Below, in pieces: positions 24,901 through 33,378 of a stretch of DNA of 64,000 nt. Numbering within the stretch: position 1 is the stretch's first letter; the number at the start of each line of letters is the position of its first letter. A program made the translations under genes and the position numbers. Under the pieces are notes generated by a model that searched no databases, had not been told where the DNA came from, and was given only the letters and a program-made list of their open reading frames with translations. This DNA is from Robertmurraya siralis (GTDB lineage Bacteria > Bacillota > Bacilli > Bacillales > Cytobacillaceae), in the NCBI RefSeq assembly GCF_005502275.1, contig NZ_SWLZ01000008.1:62001-126000 (forward strand), written 5' to 3'.

Positions 24901-24946
24901 AGGACATCTCATTGTTAGCTGTATGTTTAACAATGGGATGTCCTTT
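24901..24946 (+). terminator. Rho-independent terminator after the EIIA gene
   Basis: AGGACATCTCATTGTTA (24901-24917) pairs with TAACAATGGGATGTCCT (24928-24944) with one wobble, then TTT. Confidence 0.8.
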
Positions 24947-24981
24947 ACTGTTGAAGTGTTTTTTTGCTTTAAGCGTGAGTG

Positions 24982-25010
24982 TTGGCAGGAACAGTAAATT
25001 CTGTTACAAT
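24982..25010 (+). promoter_or_regulatory. SigA-type promoter of the purine permease gene
   Basis: TTGGCA (24982-24987), 17-bp spacer, TACAAT (25005-25010). The leader of about 65 bases shows no purine-riboswitch core. Confidence 0.6.
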
Positions 25011-25084
25011 ATCTGTTTGTGGCTCACCTATTTTTTAGGGAGAGCGGGTAGGGAGAGGGCTAATTGAATAGTAAGGTATTATAG

Positions 25085-26374
25085 ATGTTTAATCGATTTT
25101 TTCAGCTGGAAAAGAATGAGACAACGATTAAGAGAGAGTTGTTAGCGGGGATAGTGAGCTTTTTTACGATCGTCTATATTATTGCGGTCAATTCACTTAT
25201 TCTATCAGAAGCTGGAGTTCCGCTGGAAGCAGCGATAATGGCAACGATTGTGACTTCCTTTGCAGGTTGCTTTTTAATGGGGTTTTGGGCGAATGTCCCG
25301 ATTCTTCTCGTTCCTGGGATGGGTGTGAATGCTTTATTTTCATACACAATTGTCCAATCGATGGGCATGTCATGGCAAGAAGCATTAGCTGTTGTCTTAG
25401 TATCAGGAATGATTTTTATGCTCGTGGCCTTCTCGCGGTTTTCGAAAACGTTGAGTGACTCGATTCCTCAGTCATTGAAAGAAGCTATTACGATTGGACT
25501 TGGATTCTTTCTTATGCTCATCGGACTTGAAAAGGGCGGCATTGTGGAAAAGGGAACAAACTCGATCATTGCATTAGGTGATTTGGGTGAACCGCAGGTA
25601 CTTGCAACAATGTTAACGTTCCTCATTGCAATTGTATTGTTTTTACGCAATGTTCCTGGGAACTTCTTAATTACAGTCGTAGTAGGAACAGCCTTAGCCT
25701 GGGTATTTGGCGGAATTCATTTTGAAGAGGGGCAAGCAGAAACTTTTTCACTGTCTGATTATACCGCCGTAGTTGGAGCTTTTTCCTTTGATAATGTCCT
25801 GTCATTTGGCTTTTGGATTGCTGTTTTTTCCTTAACGATGGTGCTCGTCTTTGAAAACATCGGACTGGTGCATGGTCATGTTTCTTTCATAAACCGTTCA
25901 GATCGATTTTCACGTGCATTTCAGGCTAATTCGATATCAGTCTTTCTATCTGGTTTGTTTGGATCAAGTCCAACTGTCGCAACGGTTGAAAGTACAGCAG
26001 GGATGGCTGCAGGCGGGAGAACAGGCTTAACAACTGTGACAACAGGTGCTTTGTTTCTTCTTTCAGCATTTTTTATTCCGGTCATTAAGCTGATCCCGAA
26101 TAGTGCCGTTGCACCAATCCTAATTATTATTGGAGGATTAATGCTGCAAAACATCCGTAATCTGAATTTAGGAGATTTGAGTGAAAGCTTTCCTGCGATT
26201 TTTATTATCGCGATGATTCCTTTCACTTATAGTATTGCAGATGGAATCGCTGTTGGCTTTATTTTGTATCCGATCTTAAAGATTGCAATTGGAAAAGCAA
26301 AAGAAGTCTCCGTTACGTTATACGTCATTGCTAGCCTATTTCTTTTTAACTTTGTATTTCATATATTTGGTTAA
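25085..26374 (+). CDS. pbuO: NCS2/AzgA family purine permease (PbuG/PbuO type)
   Basis: 429 residues and about 12-14 membrane segments. AzgA-family marks include KRELLAGIVSFFTIVYIIAV, LVPGMGVNALFSYTIV, QSLKEAITIGLGFFLMLIGL and SSPTVATVESTAGMAAGGRT. Family members take up hypoxanthine, guanine or adenine by proton symport. The PbuO assignment over PbuG is a best guess. It has its own promoter and terminator and no riboswitch, unlike Bacillus pbuG. Confidence 0.85.
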   Translation: MFNRFFQLEKNETTIKRELLAGIVSFFTIVYIIAVNSLILSEAGVPLEAAIMATIVTSFAGCFLMGFWANVPILLVPGMGVNALFSYTIVQSMGMSWQEALAVVLVSGMIFMLVAFSRFSKTLSDSIPQSLKEAITIGLGFFLMLIGLEKGGIVEKGTNSIIALGDLGEPQVLATMLTFLIAIVLFLRNVPGNFLITVVVGTALAWVFGGIHFEEGQAETFSLSDYTAVVGAFSFDNVLSFGFWIAVFSLTMVLVFENIGLVHGHVSFINRSDRFSRAFQANSISVFLSGLFGSSPTVATVESTAGMAAGGRTGLTTVTTGALFLLSAFFIPVIKLIPNSAVAPILIIIGGLMLQNIRNLNLGDLSESFPAIFIIAMIPFTYSIADGIAVGFILYPILKIAIGKAKEVSVTLYVIASLFLFNFVFHIFG

Positions 26375-26397
26375 TGACTGAAAAATTCCAAAACACT

Positions 26398-26442
26398 AAA
26401 GCAAGTGAAGCTAAATACCTCGTTATTCTTCACTTGCTTTTT
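26398..26442 (+). terminator. Rho-independent terminator after the purine permease
   Basis: AAAGCAAGTGAAG (26398-26410) pairs with CTTCACTTGCTTT (26428-26440), with T following. Confidence 0.8.
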
Positions 26443-26990
26443 AAGCTTCGATCATTAAAAGAGAGATCCACAGATCAACCTCAAAAACTCTTCAATGAAT
26501 TCGTATATCTTGCAAATTAAAGATGAATTTTCACGCAATCCAGCCATCAATAAAAGGGGACATGTTCGCCTGTAATTCCGAGAGCATGAAAAAAATCTTT
26601 CCAGAGTTGAAGAACGCAATAGAAAATGGGAAAATAGAAGGAGACAAGGAAATGGAAGAATGATTGGCAATTTTTCAACTAAAGGAAATTGATGCTCCTT
26701 GTGTTGAGGAAATAGGCAGTCAGTACTTCAATAGGTCAATAAGCAATAAACAATCCTTGCTTGTGGAGAATATACCATGAAAAATATACAAAATTGTATT
26801 TCTTTTCACAATAATCAATATATTGAATTTGTTAAGGAATACTTTAGTTAAAGTAAAACTTTTTATAGTAATATAATTAGAGTAAGTAAGGATTCTTAAA
26901 ATTTACATTCGTCTGTACACAGATTAGGATGAGGATAAGGGAAGAAAAACTTAACCTGCTTAGTAAGGGAATTGGGAGGAAGATTGACGA
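26443..26990. other. Intergenic stretch without a supported gene
   Basis: Short broken frames such as MKKIFPELKNAIENGKIEGD (near 26587) hint at an eroded gene, but no frame exceeds about 40 codons with a start and ribosome binding site. I see no RNA structure or repeat here. Confidence 0.4.
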
Positions 26991-28070
26991 TTGTCAAAAC
27001 AAAGTCTTATTAAACGAATTTTAATGACAGTATTTATATTGATAGTAGGAGTTTTTATTTATATTTATTTTTCTGCATTTTTACCTGTGTTATTAGCTCT
27101 TTTAACAGCCATTGTTTTTGAGCCTTTTGTTAAATGGCTTCAGCAAAAGTTAAAGGCAGAAAAAAGATTGCTACCGGTTATAATTGTTTTTTCAACTTTT
27201 ATTATCATATGTGGTGCTAGCTTGTACATTATCTTAACTAAGGTTGCAAGCTCCATATATGAGTGGTCCATTAATATACCCGAATATGCAGTAGAAATAC
27301 AACAATTTACTAATAATCTAATTGTTCGATTTAATCAGTTTGTTGAAGAAATTCCACAAGGTCACCTGATTATTATTGAGTTAGAAAAACAGTCAGATGC
27401 CCTCATTAATACCGTAACGCAAATTACTACACAATTAATTAATTCTCTTGGTATATGGCTACAGTCTATCCCTAATATGTTATTTGTGACACTTGTTTAT
27501 TTGATTACTTTTTTCTTAATCAGTTTAGATCTACCGAAATTAGTCACCATATTTTACAACTTATTTAAAACAGAGACATCGGACAAATTGCGTTTTGTTT
27601 CTCAGCAGATGAACAAAGTCTTTTTAGGGTATTGGAAAGCACAATTTGTTCTTAGTATTGGGGTTTTCCTTATTACCTATATTAGTCTTCTATTTATTTC
27701 ACCGCGGGCTGCCCTGATTATGTCAATTATAATTTGGGTGGTTGATATTATTCCACTTTACGTTGGTCCTGCACTTATCCTTGTTCCATGGGGGATCTTG
27801 GCTGCCATAATTGGAGATATGAATACAGGTATTCAACTTATTGTTCTTGCTGTTATCCTTCTTATCCTAAGGCGTGCCATTGAACCGAAAGTGCTGGGTG
27901 ATTCAATAGGTCTTAATGCATTGCCAACGGTACTAACAATGTACTTCGGTTTTGTGTTTTTTGGTGTCATGGGATTGATATTGGGCCCTTTTGTTTACAT
28001 TGCCATCCGTTCAGCAAAGGATTCAGGATTGTTTGATTTTGCATTAAAGAAAACACAGGAAAAAACTTGA
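26991..28070 (+). CDS. AI-2E family (PerM/YdiK-like) membrane protein
   Basis: 359 residues with the AI-2E transporter family layout: two N-terminal hairpin segments, a long amphipathic middle (about 90-150), and a C-terminal membrane block with PLYVGPALILVPWG and the signature around VLGDSIGLNALPTVLTMYFG. Despite the name, many members are ion or unknown transporters. TTG start after GGGAGGAAG. It ends in a bidirectional terminator facing the SDR gene. Confidence 0.82.
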   Translation: MSKQSLIKRILMTVFILIVGVFIYIYFSAFLPVLLALLTAIVFEPFVKWLQQKLKAEKRLLPVIIVFSTFIIICGASLYIILTKVASSIYEWSINIPEYAVEIQQFTNNLIVRFNQFVEEIPQGHLIIIELEKQSDALINTVTQITTQLINSLGIWLQSIPNMLFVTLVYLITFFLISLDLPKLVTIFYNLFKTETSDKLRFVSQQMNKVFLGYWKAQFVLSIGVFLITYISLLFISPRAALIMSIIIWVVDIIPLYVGPALILVPWGILAAIIGDMNTGIQLIVLAVILLILRRAIEPKVLGDSIGLNALPTVLTMYFGFVFFGVMGLILGPFVYIAIRSAKDSGLFDFALKKTQEKT

Positions 28071-28095
28071 GGTATGTATGGGCAAACTTTATAAC

Positions 28096-28131
28096 AAAAA
28101 AGGGGCATTCGTAAAGAATCGCCCCTTTTAA
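28096..28131. terminator. Bidirectional terminator between convergent genes
   Basis: AAAAAAGGGGC-ATTC and GAAT-C-GCCCCTTTT form a long stem with loop GTAAA; A- and T-rich flanks suit both strands. Confidence 0.8.
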
Positions 28132-28148
28132 CGTTGGGATTATATGAT

Positions 28149-28865
28149 TTACGGATTTGTCGACCATAAGCCTGCTGTTTTGATGAATACTCTTGGGTTT
28201 AGTTTTAAACCTGCGACAAGGAGATCAGCTAAATCCTCCGGTTGCATCACATTTTCAGTGTTTCCAGAAATGAGATTTGTTTCAATTGCTAAATCAGTGG
28301 CCACGGTGCTCGGTGTTAATGCTGTGACGCGGATATTATGCTTTCTCACTTCCATCATTAGCGATTCGCTTAATCCTAAAACAGCAAATTTAGAGGCGCT
28401 GTAGGCACTTGTTACAGGAGCACCTTTTTGACCAGCCGTAGAAGAAATATTGACGATATCACCGGATTTTCTTTCGATCATCTCTGGTAAAACGGCTCTT
28501 GTTACATTGTAGACACCCATTACATTTACGCGGATAATGTTCTCCCATTCTTCTGGTGTCAAGTCTAGGAAGCCTCCGAATTTAGCTGTTCCAGCATTGT
28601 TAATGAGGATATCAATGGGACCAAGATCTGATTTGATATGTTCAACTGCATGGCTAACCGCTTCAAGGTCTGCAACATCTGCTGTTGCTGCGGAAATATT
28701 GATATCATAGGTTTCAAGCTCGGCAGCAACCTTCTCAAGATTGGACATTGTCAAGCCTATTAATCCTAAGTTAACACCTTCTTTTGCTAATGCTACGGCG
28801 ACTGCATGTCCAATACCTCTGCCTGCACCGGTAATGATAGCTGTTTTTCCTTTTAGTGAGATCAT
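28149..28865 (-). CDS. Short-chain dehydrogenase/reductase, FabG-like
   Basis: About 238 residues with a classical SDR fold: cofactor loop [24 protein letters not shown] ([12 protein letters not shown]), catalytic Ser in [11 protein letters not shown] and YSASK (Tyr and Lys). It reduces a keto group with NADPH or NADH; annotation as 3-ketoacyl-ACP reductase is common but unproven. ATG 28865 follows AAGGG; an upstream ATG at 28883 is weaker. Monocistronic. Confidence 0.85.
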   Translation of the reverse strand: MISLKGKTAIITGAGRGIGHAVAVALAKEGVNLGLIGLTMSNLEKVAAELETYDINISAATADVADLEAVSHAVEHIKSDLGPIDILINNAGTAKFGGFLDLTPEEWENIIRVNVMGVYNVTRAVLPEMIERKSGDIVNISSTAGQKGAPVTSAYSASKFAVLGLSESLMMEVRKHNIRVTALTPSTVATDLAIETNLISGNTENVMQPEDLADLLVAGLKLNPRVFIKTAGLWSTNP

Positions 28866-28994
28866 ATCATCATCCCTTATCAAAGATTTTTAAAACATTA
28901 CATTTGTAATTAAAAACGAAGGAGGATGAAAATGCAAAATTTTTACCTCAGCGTCGTGATAAGTTTTTTAATTCGCTCTATATATTGAAAAAAC

Positions 28995-29023
28995 TTGATC
29001 TTTACAGATCGGTGTATTATTAT
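28995..29023 (+). promoter_or_regulatory. Promoter of the zinc-starvation operon
   Basis: TTGATC (28995-29000), 17-bp spacer, TATTAT (29018-29023), with a Zur box beginning three bases downstream. Confidence 0.55.
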
Positions 29024-29025
29024 TT

Positions 29026-29046
29026 AAATCGTAATCTTTACGATTT
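29026..29046. promoter_or_regulatory. Zur box 1
   Basis: The core TCGTAATCTTTACGA with AAA/TTT flanks is a near-perfect 7-1-7 inverted repeat matching the Bacillus Zur consensus. It overlaps the transcription start region of the promoter at 28995. Confidence 0.8.
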
Positions 29047-29138
29047 AAATACGATTGCTATCTGGCTTTGTCCCTCATTTTATGAAAACTTATGTTCACG
29101 ATTTAGTAAGTAAAAAGGAGGAGCTATCATTATATTTT

Positions 29139-29159
29139 AAATCGTAATAATTACGAATT
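29139..29159. promoter_or_regulatory. Zur box 2
   Basis: The core TCGTAATAATTACGA is a perfect 7-1-7 dyad, 113 bp from Zur box 1 and 24 bp before the GTPase start. B. subtilis yciC likewise has two Zur boxes. Confidence 0.85.
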
Positions 29160-29182
29160 AACTAAAGGAGTGCTAATAAAGT

Positions 29183-30367
29183 ATGGGAAAAATACCAGTA
29201 ACAGTATTAAGCGGATACTTAGGATCTGGAAAAACAACGTTGCTAAATCATATTTTGGCTAATCGAGATAATAAAAAAATTGCCGTTATCGTCAATGATA
29301 TGAGTGAAGTAAATATAGATGCCTCGATGATCAAGCAAGGAGGATTTTCTAGAACCGATGAAAAGTTAGTGGAGCTTCAAAATGGTTGTATTTGCTGTAC
29401 ATTAAGGGAAGATTTGATCATTGAAGTGGAAAAACTTGTGAAGCAAGGTGATATTGACTACATCGTAATCGAGTCTTCTGGAATTTCAGAGCCAATTCCT
29501 GTTGCTCAAACCTTTACTTATATTGATGAGAACTTAGGGATCAATTTAAGTGAATTATGTAAGTTGGATACAATGGTAACGGTTGTCGATGCGAATCGTT
29601 TTTGGCATGATTTTGCTTCAGGGGAAACTTTGCTTGAGCGAAATCAAGCCAACGATGAACTGGACACGCGCGAGGTCGTTGATTTATTAATCGATCAAAT
29701 TGAATTTGCTAATGTGCTTCTTTTAAATAAAATTGATTTAGTCGATAAAGAGGATGTTCAAGAATTAAAAGCTGTCCTTCAAAAATTAAATCCAGGCGCA
29801 AAAATAGTGGAAAGTATTCAAGCACAGGTGCCTTTACATGAAATTTTAGATACGAATCTATTTGATTTTGAGGAAGCAAGTCAAGGAGCAGGCTGGATAA
29901 AAGAATTGAATGAGGAACACGTTCCAGAGACAGAAGAGTATGGAATTTCTTCCTTCGTTTATCGCAGAAAAAGACCTTTTCATCCGGAAAGATGGATGAA
30001 ATGGCTCGAACAGTGGCCAGAGGATATTGTACGGGCAAAGGGCTTTTTCTGGCTAGCCACTCGCAATCATATAACAGGCTTACTTTCACAAGCAGGTCCT
30101 TCTATTATGATTCAGGGAGCAGGTGAATGGATTGCGGCTTATTCTGAATCGGAAAGAGAACAAATGCTCAAGGAGGAGCCTGAGCTATTGGAAAGATGGG
30201 ATGAAAAATTTGGAGATCGGATCATCGAACTCGTCATGATCGGGATCGATATGAACCAAAGAGAAATTGAATCGACATTAGATGATTGCTTGTTAACTGA
30301 CGAAGAAATGAACATGAATTGGAGCGATTTGGACGATCCACTTCCAGCATTCACAATCGCTAACTAA
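29183..30367 (+). CDS. yciC: COG0523 (CobW/YciC) GTPase, zinc metallochaperone
   Basis: 394 residues. G1 [15 protein letters not shown], the metal-binding CICC motif ([12 protein letters not shown]), G3-like ESSGISEP, guanine-specificity NKID ([12 protein letters not shown]), then a C-terminal CobW domain ([20 protein letters not shown]). With two Zur boxes upstream it is the YciC/ZigA type that helps the cell under zinc limitation. AAAGGAG precedes the ATG. Sixteen bases downstream lies a zinc-free L33 gene, in the same operon. Confidence 0.9.
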   Translation: MGKIPVTVLSGYLGSGKTTLLNHILANRDNKKIAVIVNDMSEVNIDASMIKQGGFSRTDEKLVELQNGCICCTLREDLIIEVEKLVKQGDIDYIVIESSGISEPIPVAQTFTYIDENLGINLSELCKLDTMVTVVDANRFWHDFASGETLLERNQANDELDTREVVDLLIDQIEFANVLLLNKIDLVDKEDVQELKAVLQKLNPGAKIVESIQAQVPLHEILDTNLFDFEEASQGAGWIKELNEEHVPETEEYGISSFVYRRKRPFHPERWMKWLEQWPEDIVRAKGFFWLATRNHITGLLSQAGPSIMIQGAGEWIAAYSESEREQMLKEEPELLERWDEKFGDRIIELVMIGIDMNQREIESTLDDCLLTDEEMNMNWSDLDDPLPAFTIAN

Positions 30368-30383
30368 TAAAGGAGGAAGAAAA

Positions 30384-30533
30384 ATGAGAGTCAAAATTAC
30401 TTTAGCATGCACAGAAACAGGAGATCGCAATTACATTACCACGAAGAACAAAAGAAATAACCCTGATCGGATTGAACTCATGAAATATTCGCCAAGATTA
30501 AAAAAACATACTTTGCATCGAGAAACGAAATAA
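30384..30533 (+). CDS. rpmG: Zinc-independent ribosomal protein L33 paralogue
   Basis: 49 residues: [20 protein letters not shown], then [20 protein letters not shown] and KHTLHRETK. The usual CxxC pairs are gone: Cys9 remains but position 12 is Thr, and the KYCPRxxK site is KYSPRLKK. This C-minus form replaces zinc-bearing L33 when zinc is scarce and frees the metal. AGGAGGAAG precedes the ATG, and the gene follows the Zur-controlled GTPase by 16 bp. Confidence 0.9.
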   Translation: MRVKITLACTETGDRNYITTKNKRNNPDRIELMKYSPRLKKHTLHRETK

Positions 30534-30644
30534 GGAAAGAGCCAGAATCTATAGAAAAGCTGCTAGTTATCAGAATAAAATAACATGTGTAGGTAATGAA
30601 AAGGCAATCAAATGCAGATTTTTTATTAAGAGCTAAAATTATTA

Positions 30645-30680
30645 GGCATAACATATTAGTCATATAAAATATGTTATGCC
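30645..30680. terminator. Perfect 13-bp hairpin after the zinc operon
   Basis: GGCATAACATATT pairs with AATATGTTATGCC around a 10-base loop. There is no strong U-run; it lies between convergent genes and may end transcription from either side. Confidence 0.5.
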
Positions 30681-30751
30681 GCTTCTACGTTAGTGCTCTA
30701 TTTCTGGCCTTGTCTCTTTAAATTGATAACGTGGTTTTCCTTGCTCCATTC

Positions 30752-31462
30752 TTATTTATATCCGAAAAAGACATCCTTTTTAATATTCCGTTTTGGAGTG
30801 CCATTATTTTGTAAATAAGTAGAAATTGATTGTATCATTGACGTTGGTCCTGCAATCAAGTATTTACCTTTACTATTATACAAGGTTGAAAATCTTTCTA
30901 TCTCCTGATATAAGTTATCCCTTGAATCAATGTAAGTTATAGTAATTGAAGCATTGTTTGCAATGCTATCAAGTTCATCTTTAAACAAAAATGCCTTTTC
31001 ACTATCCAAATAGAGTAGTTGTATCGGCTCCTGATTACCATTTCCTTCTTCTTCTATCTGCTTTAACATTGCTCTAAATGGTGTAATTCCAATTCCACCG
31101 GCAATTAAGAGTGAAGGATTGTTCTCTTTTAAATAAAAGCCCCCAACTGGTCCATTCATACTTACTTTCATTCCCTGCTTCAGTTCTAACAGTGCATTCT
31201 TAAATTCACTTGGATTTTCATCAATTTTTGTAGTAATTTTAACAATATCTTCAGATGGCGTAGTTACCAAAGTGAAAGGTCGTGTAGGATTTTTAATTTT
31301 CTTATGAGTTATATTAAACAACCCATGTTGCCCAGCTTTCCAGGTTAAATCCTTTTCTTTTTCAAATAGAAAAGTATATACGTCTTCTGATTCTTTATAG
31401 TACTCTAAAAAAGGTATTTCTCTCTTTTTGAAAATGGACAACGAATCCTTTAAGAAATTCAT
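30752..31462 (-). CDS. Ferredoxin-NADP reductase-like FAD/NAD oxidoreductase
   Basis: 236 residues of the FNR superfamily without an N-terminal partner domain: FAD-binding NPTRPFTLVTTPSED, the NAD(P) loop LLIAGGIGITPFRAMLKQI, and the C-terminal IAGPTSMIQSISTYL with closing FFGYK. It probably moves electrons between NAD(P)H and a small acceptor; no ferredoxin, globin or monooxygenase gene is adjacent. GGAGTTGG precedes the ATG. It is 33 bp after the frataxin-like gene on the same strand, so a link to iron-sulfur chemistry is possible. Confidence 0.75.
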   Translation of the reverse strand: MNFLKDSLSIFKKREIPFLEYYKESEDVYTFLFEKEKDLTWKAGQHGLFNITHKKIKNPTRPFTLVTTPSEDIVKITTKIDENPSEFKNALLELKQGMKVSMNGPVGGFYLKENNPSLLIAGGIGITPFRAMLKQIEEEGNGNQEPIQLLYLDSEKAFLFKDELDSIANNASITITYIDSRDNLYQEIERFSTLYNSKGKYLIAGPTSMIQSISTYLQNNGTPKRNIKKDVFFGYK

Positions 31463-31495
31463 TCAACCAACTCCTTCCTAGCTTCGAAATGCCGT

Positions 31496-31861
31496 TTATT
31501 TCCTCCAAAAAGTCGAACAGTTTGCCTTGTCCCAAATATTAAACTCAATCATTTTCTCTAGAAGTGAGTATTCAACTGGTTTATTATTCCAAGGAATTCG
31601 AATTAACTCCTTAGTGTAGTCGTATCCAGCCTTCACAATATCATCCTCTACATGAGTTATAGTTATACTTTCTGGTGCAACGGCTAAATGTTTTTTAGAA
31701 ACGCTAAAGCCGATTATGAAAGTGCCATGATCAGTAAACATCTGCTGATTCCATTTGATTTCTGCCTTTAAATTTGGATATTTTTGTTCTATCCAGGTAA
31801 ATATCTCCTCTGTCCTTTCCCGGTGAAAAGGGTCATCAATTTCTGCTAAAAAATCATCCAT
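31496..31861 (-). CDS. fra: Frataxin-like iron chaperone Fra/YdhG (DUF1801)
   Basis: About 121 residues, the size of B. subtilis Fra (YdhG). DUF1801 features: FTWIEQKYPNLKAEIKWNQQ, MFTDHGTFIIGFSVSKKHLA, VAPESI and the C-terminal IEFNIWDKANCSTFWRK. Fra delivers iron for cluster and haem assembly. Start ATG 31861 follows GGGAGG; a longer frame to 31894 lacks a site. Upstream of the FNR-like gene and probably co-transcribed. Confidence 0.82.
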   Translation of the reverse strand: MDDFLAEIDDPFHRERTEEIFTWIEQKYPNLKAEIKWNQQMFTDHGTFIIGFSVSKKHLAVAPESITITHVEDDIVKAGYDYTKELIRIPWNNKPVEYSLLEKMIEFNIWDKANCSTFWRK

Positions 31862-31935
31862 CGTTTTTCCTCCCAAAATTAACGCTATGGTCACACTGTC
31901 GCGTTGAATATTTTAAAATATCGTCAGAGTTATTT

Positions 31936-32326
31936 TTACATCTCTGCTAGCACTTTTTTAAGTTCATCAACTTTATAAGCCCAACCATATTTAGCACCAT
32001 TGAATGCTCGACCCTCTTCTTCGAACCCAGTCTGTTCAAGGTGTAAGTATGTTGTATCACCCTCTTGTTTTAACGTCCATGTCACTATAGTATTAATGGA
32101 ACCACCTACCCACGTGTAAGATAATTTATAAGGCTTGTCCACTATCAATACTTCACTATCTACAATTAGGTCTATTTCATTTGTTGCGAAACTGGCATTT
32201 GTATCCTACGATTGGCTTGAAATTATTGTCCATAACCCATTGTGCCAGAATTTCCGAAGTGGTTAGGGCATTCCATACCTTATTGATAGTACTCTTAAAT
32301 TGAAAATCTAATGATAAATCAGCCAT
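31936..32326 (-). pseudogene. SRPBCC/AHSA1 family gene with a frameshift
   Basis: From ATG 32326 (after GGAGGAG) the frame gives MADLSLDFQFKSTINKVWNA and continues to FKPIVGYKCQFRNK, where it meets a stop near 32180. A +1 frame picks up ATNEIDLIVDSEVLIVDKPY and runs to 31936, ending LKKVLAEM. The joined product is a full AHSA1-type START-like protein, so a one-base change near 32183-32193 has split it. It immediately follows an ArsR-type gene, the usual pairing for this family. A sequencing error could also explain it. Confidence 0.75.
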
Positions 32327-32330
32327 TCAT

Positions 32331-32651
32331 TTACTCCTCCAATATTTTTTTTAGTAAAGTAGCTCTTTCATTCCAAAACTTCTCATAAAAAGATAACCAA
32401 TCCTTAACTTCCTGTAGAGGAGCTGCATTTAGCCGGTATCTTGTTTCTCTGCCTAATTTACGGTTAATTACTAAATCAGTTTCTTTAAGGATAGCTAAAT
32501 GTTTAGATACTGCAGTACGACCTATTTGAAATTGCGCAGTTAATTCGTGAAGAGGTAACTCATCTGCATCTGCCAACAAACGTATTATTTTTCTTCTTGT
32601 AGGATCTGCGATTGCTACATAAATGTCATGCTTTGGGTGAGTTTTATTCAA
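32331..32651 (-). CDS. ArsR-family (SdpR-like) repressor
   Basis: About 106 residues, a winged helix with recognition helix IGRTAVSKHLAILKETDLV and RLGRETRYRLNAAPLQEV. No metal-binding cysteine motif is seen, fitting the SdpR-like subgroup that pairs with START-domain proteins. The TTG at 32651 has GGGGG at a proper distance; ATG 32657 abuts it. Its promoter lies inside a very large dyad operator at 32676-32717, so tight autorepression is likely. Five bases separate it from the frameshifted SRPBCC gene. Confidence 0.85.
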   Translation of the reverse strand: MNKTHPKHDIYVAIADPTRRKIIRLLADADELPLHELTAQFQIGRTAVSKHLAILKETDLVINRKLGRETRYRLNAAPLQEVKDWLSFYEKFWNERATLLKKILEE

Positions 32652-32675
32652 AATCATCCCCCTTTCTGAAAAAAA

Positions 32676-32724
32676 GACACCGATCAGTGTCATAATTATA
32701 TGACACTGATCGGTGTCTAGTCAA
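32676..32724 (-). promoter_or_regulatory. Consensus promoter embedded in a 42-bp dyad operator
   Basis: Minus strand: TTGACT (32724-32719), 18-bp spacer, TATAAT (32700-32695). Two arms of 19 bases (32676-32694 and 32699-32717) are exact inverse complements, and each arm holds its own near-palindrome GACACCGATCAGTGTC. Both -10 and spacer are covered by the dyad, which marks it as the operator of the ArsR-type repressor. Confidence 0.8.
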
Positions 32725-32846
32725 TAACGATATTTATACTTTTTCTATGTTATTTAGTATTTTATGTGTTTTTAGGTATTGCTTAAATATCTCCCAGTTT
32801 ATATTTAGTGATTGTTATATGTCTATTGCCAAAGTATGGGTTAATT

Positions 32847-33305
32847 CTAATTAACGAAACTATTTAAAAATTTACTCGCATCACTATTAAATTTCCACGT
32901 TATACCGAATTTATCGACTAACAAACCAAAACTTGCTGACCATGGAGTTGAAGATAACGGCATGATTACAGTACCACCTTTGGAGAGACTTTCGAAATAG
33001 TGTTGATTCATTTCAGGATCAGCATCGATAATACTAATTAAAACATTATTCCCTCTTTTTACCTCGCCTGTCACAGCTTGCATAGAAGGCAGTACGTCAG
33101 AGAGCATTAAAATATTCCCTGAAAATTCAATTCGAGATTCCATAATCATGTTTTGTTCTTCATCTGATAATGGAAAATTTGGATCTTGACCAAAAGCACC
33201 AAATTTCACCTTTTTGCTGCTTGTCACTTGTAGTGCCTGCTCGTAAAAGGCCAGTGCTTCTGCTGCCTTTCCGTCAAATTGTAAATACGCAATAGTGTTC
33301 ATCAT
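32847..33305 (-). CDS. PhnB/YjdN-like VOC superfamily protein
   Basis: 152 residues with the PhnB glyoxalase-like layout: YLQFDGKAAEALAFYEQALQ, LMLSDVLPSMQ, VLISIIDADPEMNQHYFESL, the segment MPLSSTPWSASFGLLVDKFG and ITWKFN at the end. Members often lack known activity. AGGAGG precedes the ATG. Divergent from a WYL-domain regulator 73 bp away that may control it. Confidence 0.82.
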   Translation of the reverse strand: MMNTIAYLQFDGKAAEALAFYEQALQVTSSKKVKFGAFGQDPNFPLSDEEQNMIMESRIEFSGNILMLSDVLPSMQAVTGEVKRGNNVLISIIDADPEMNQHYFESLSKGGTVIMPLSSTPWSASFGLLVDKFGITWKFNSDASKFLNSFVN

Positions 33306-33378
33306 GTATTTCCTCCTTTCATGATTGAAGTATAATAGGAGATAGGCGACATATGTATGTCGTATATAGGAGGGAAGT

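Noticed and set aside
24947-25084. Purine riboswitch ahead of the purine permease
   Set aside because: The leader has an ordinary promoter but none of the conserved riboswitch core or its three-stem layout.
29709-30089. 126-codon minus-strand frame inside the COG0523 GTPase gene
   Set aside because: Antisense shadow of a well-supported gene; no family features.
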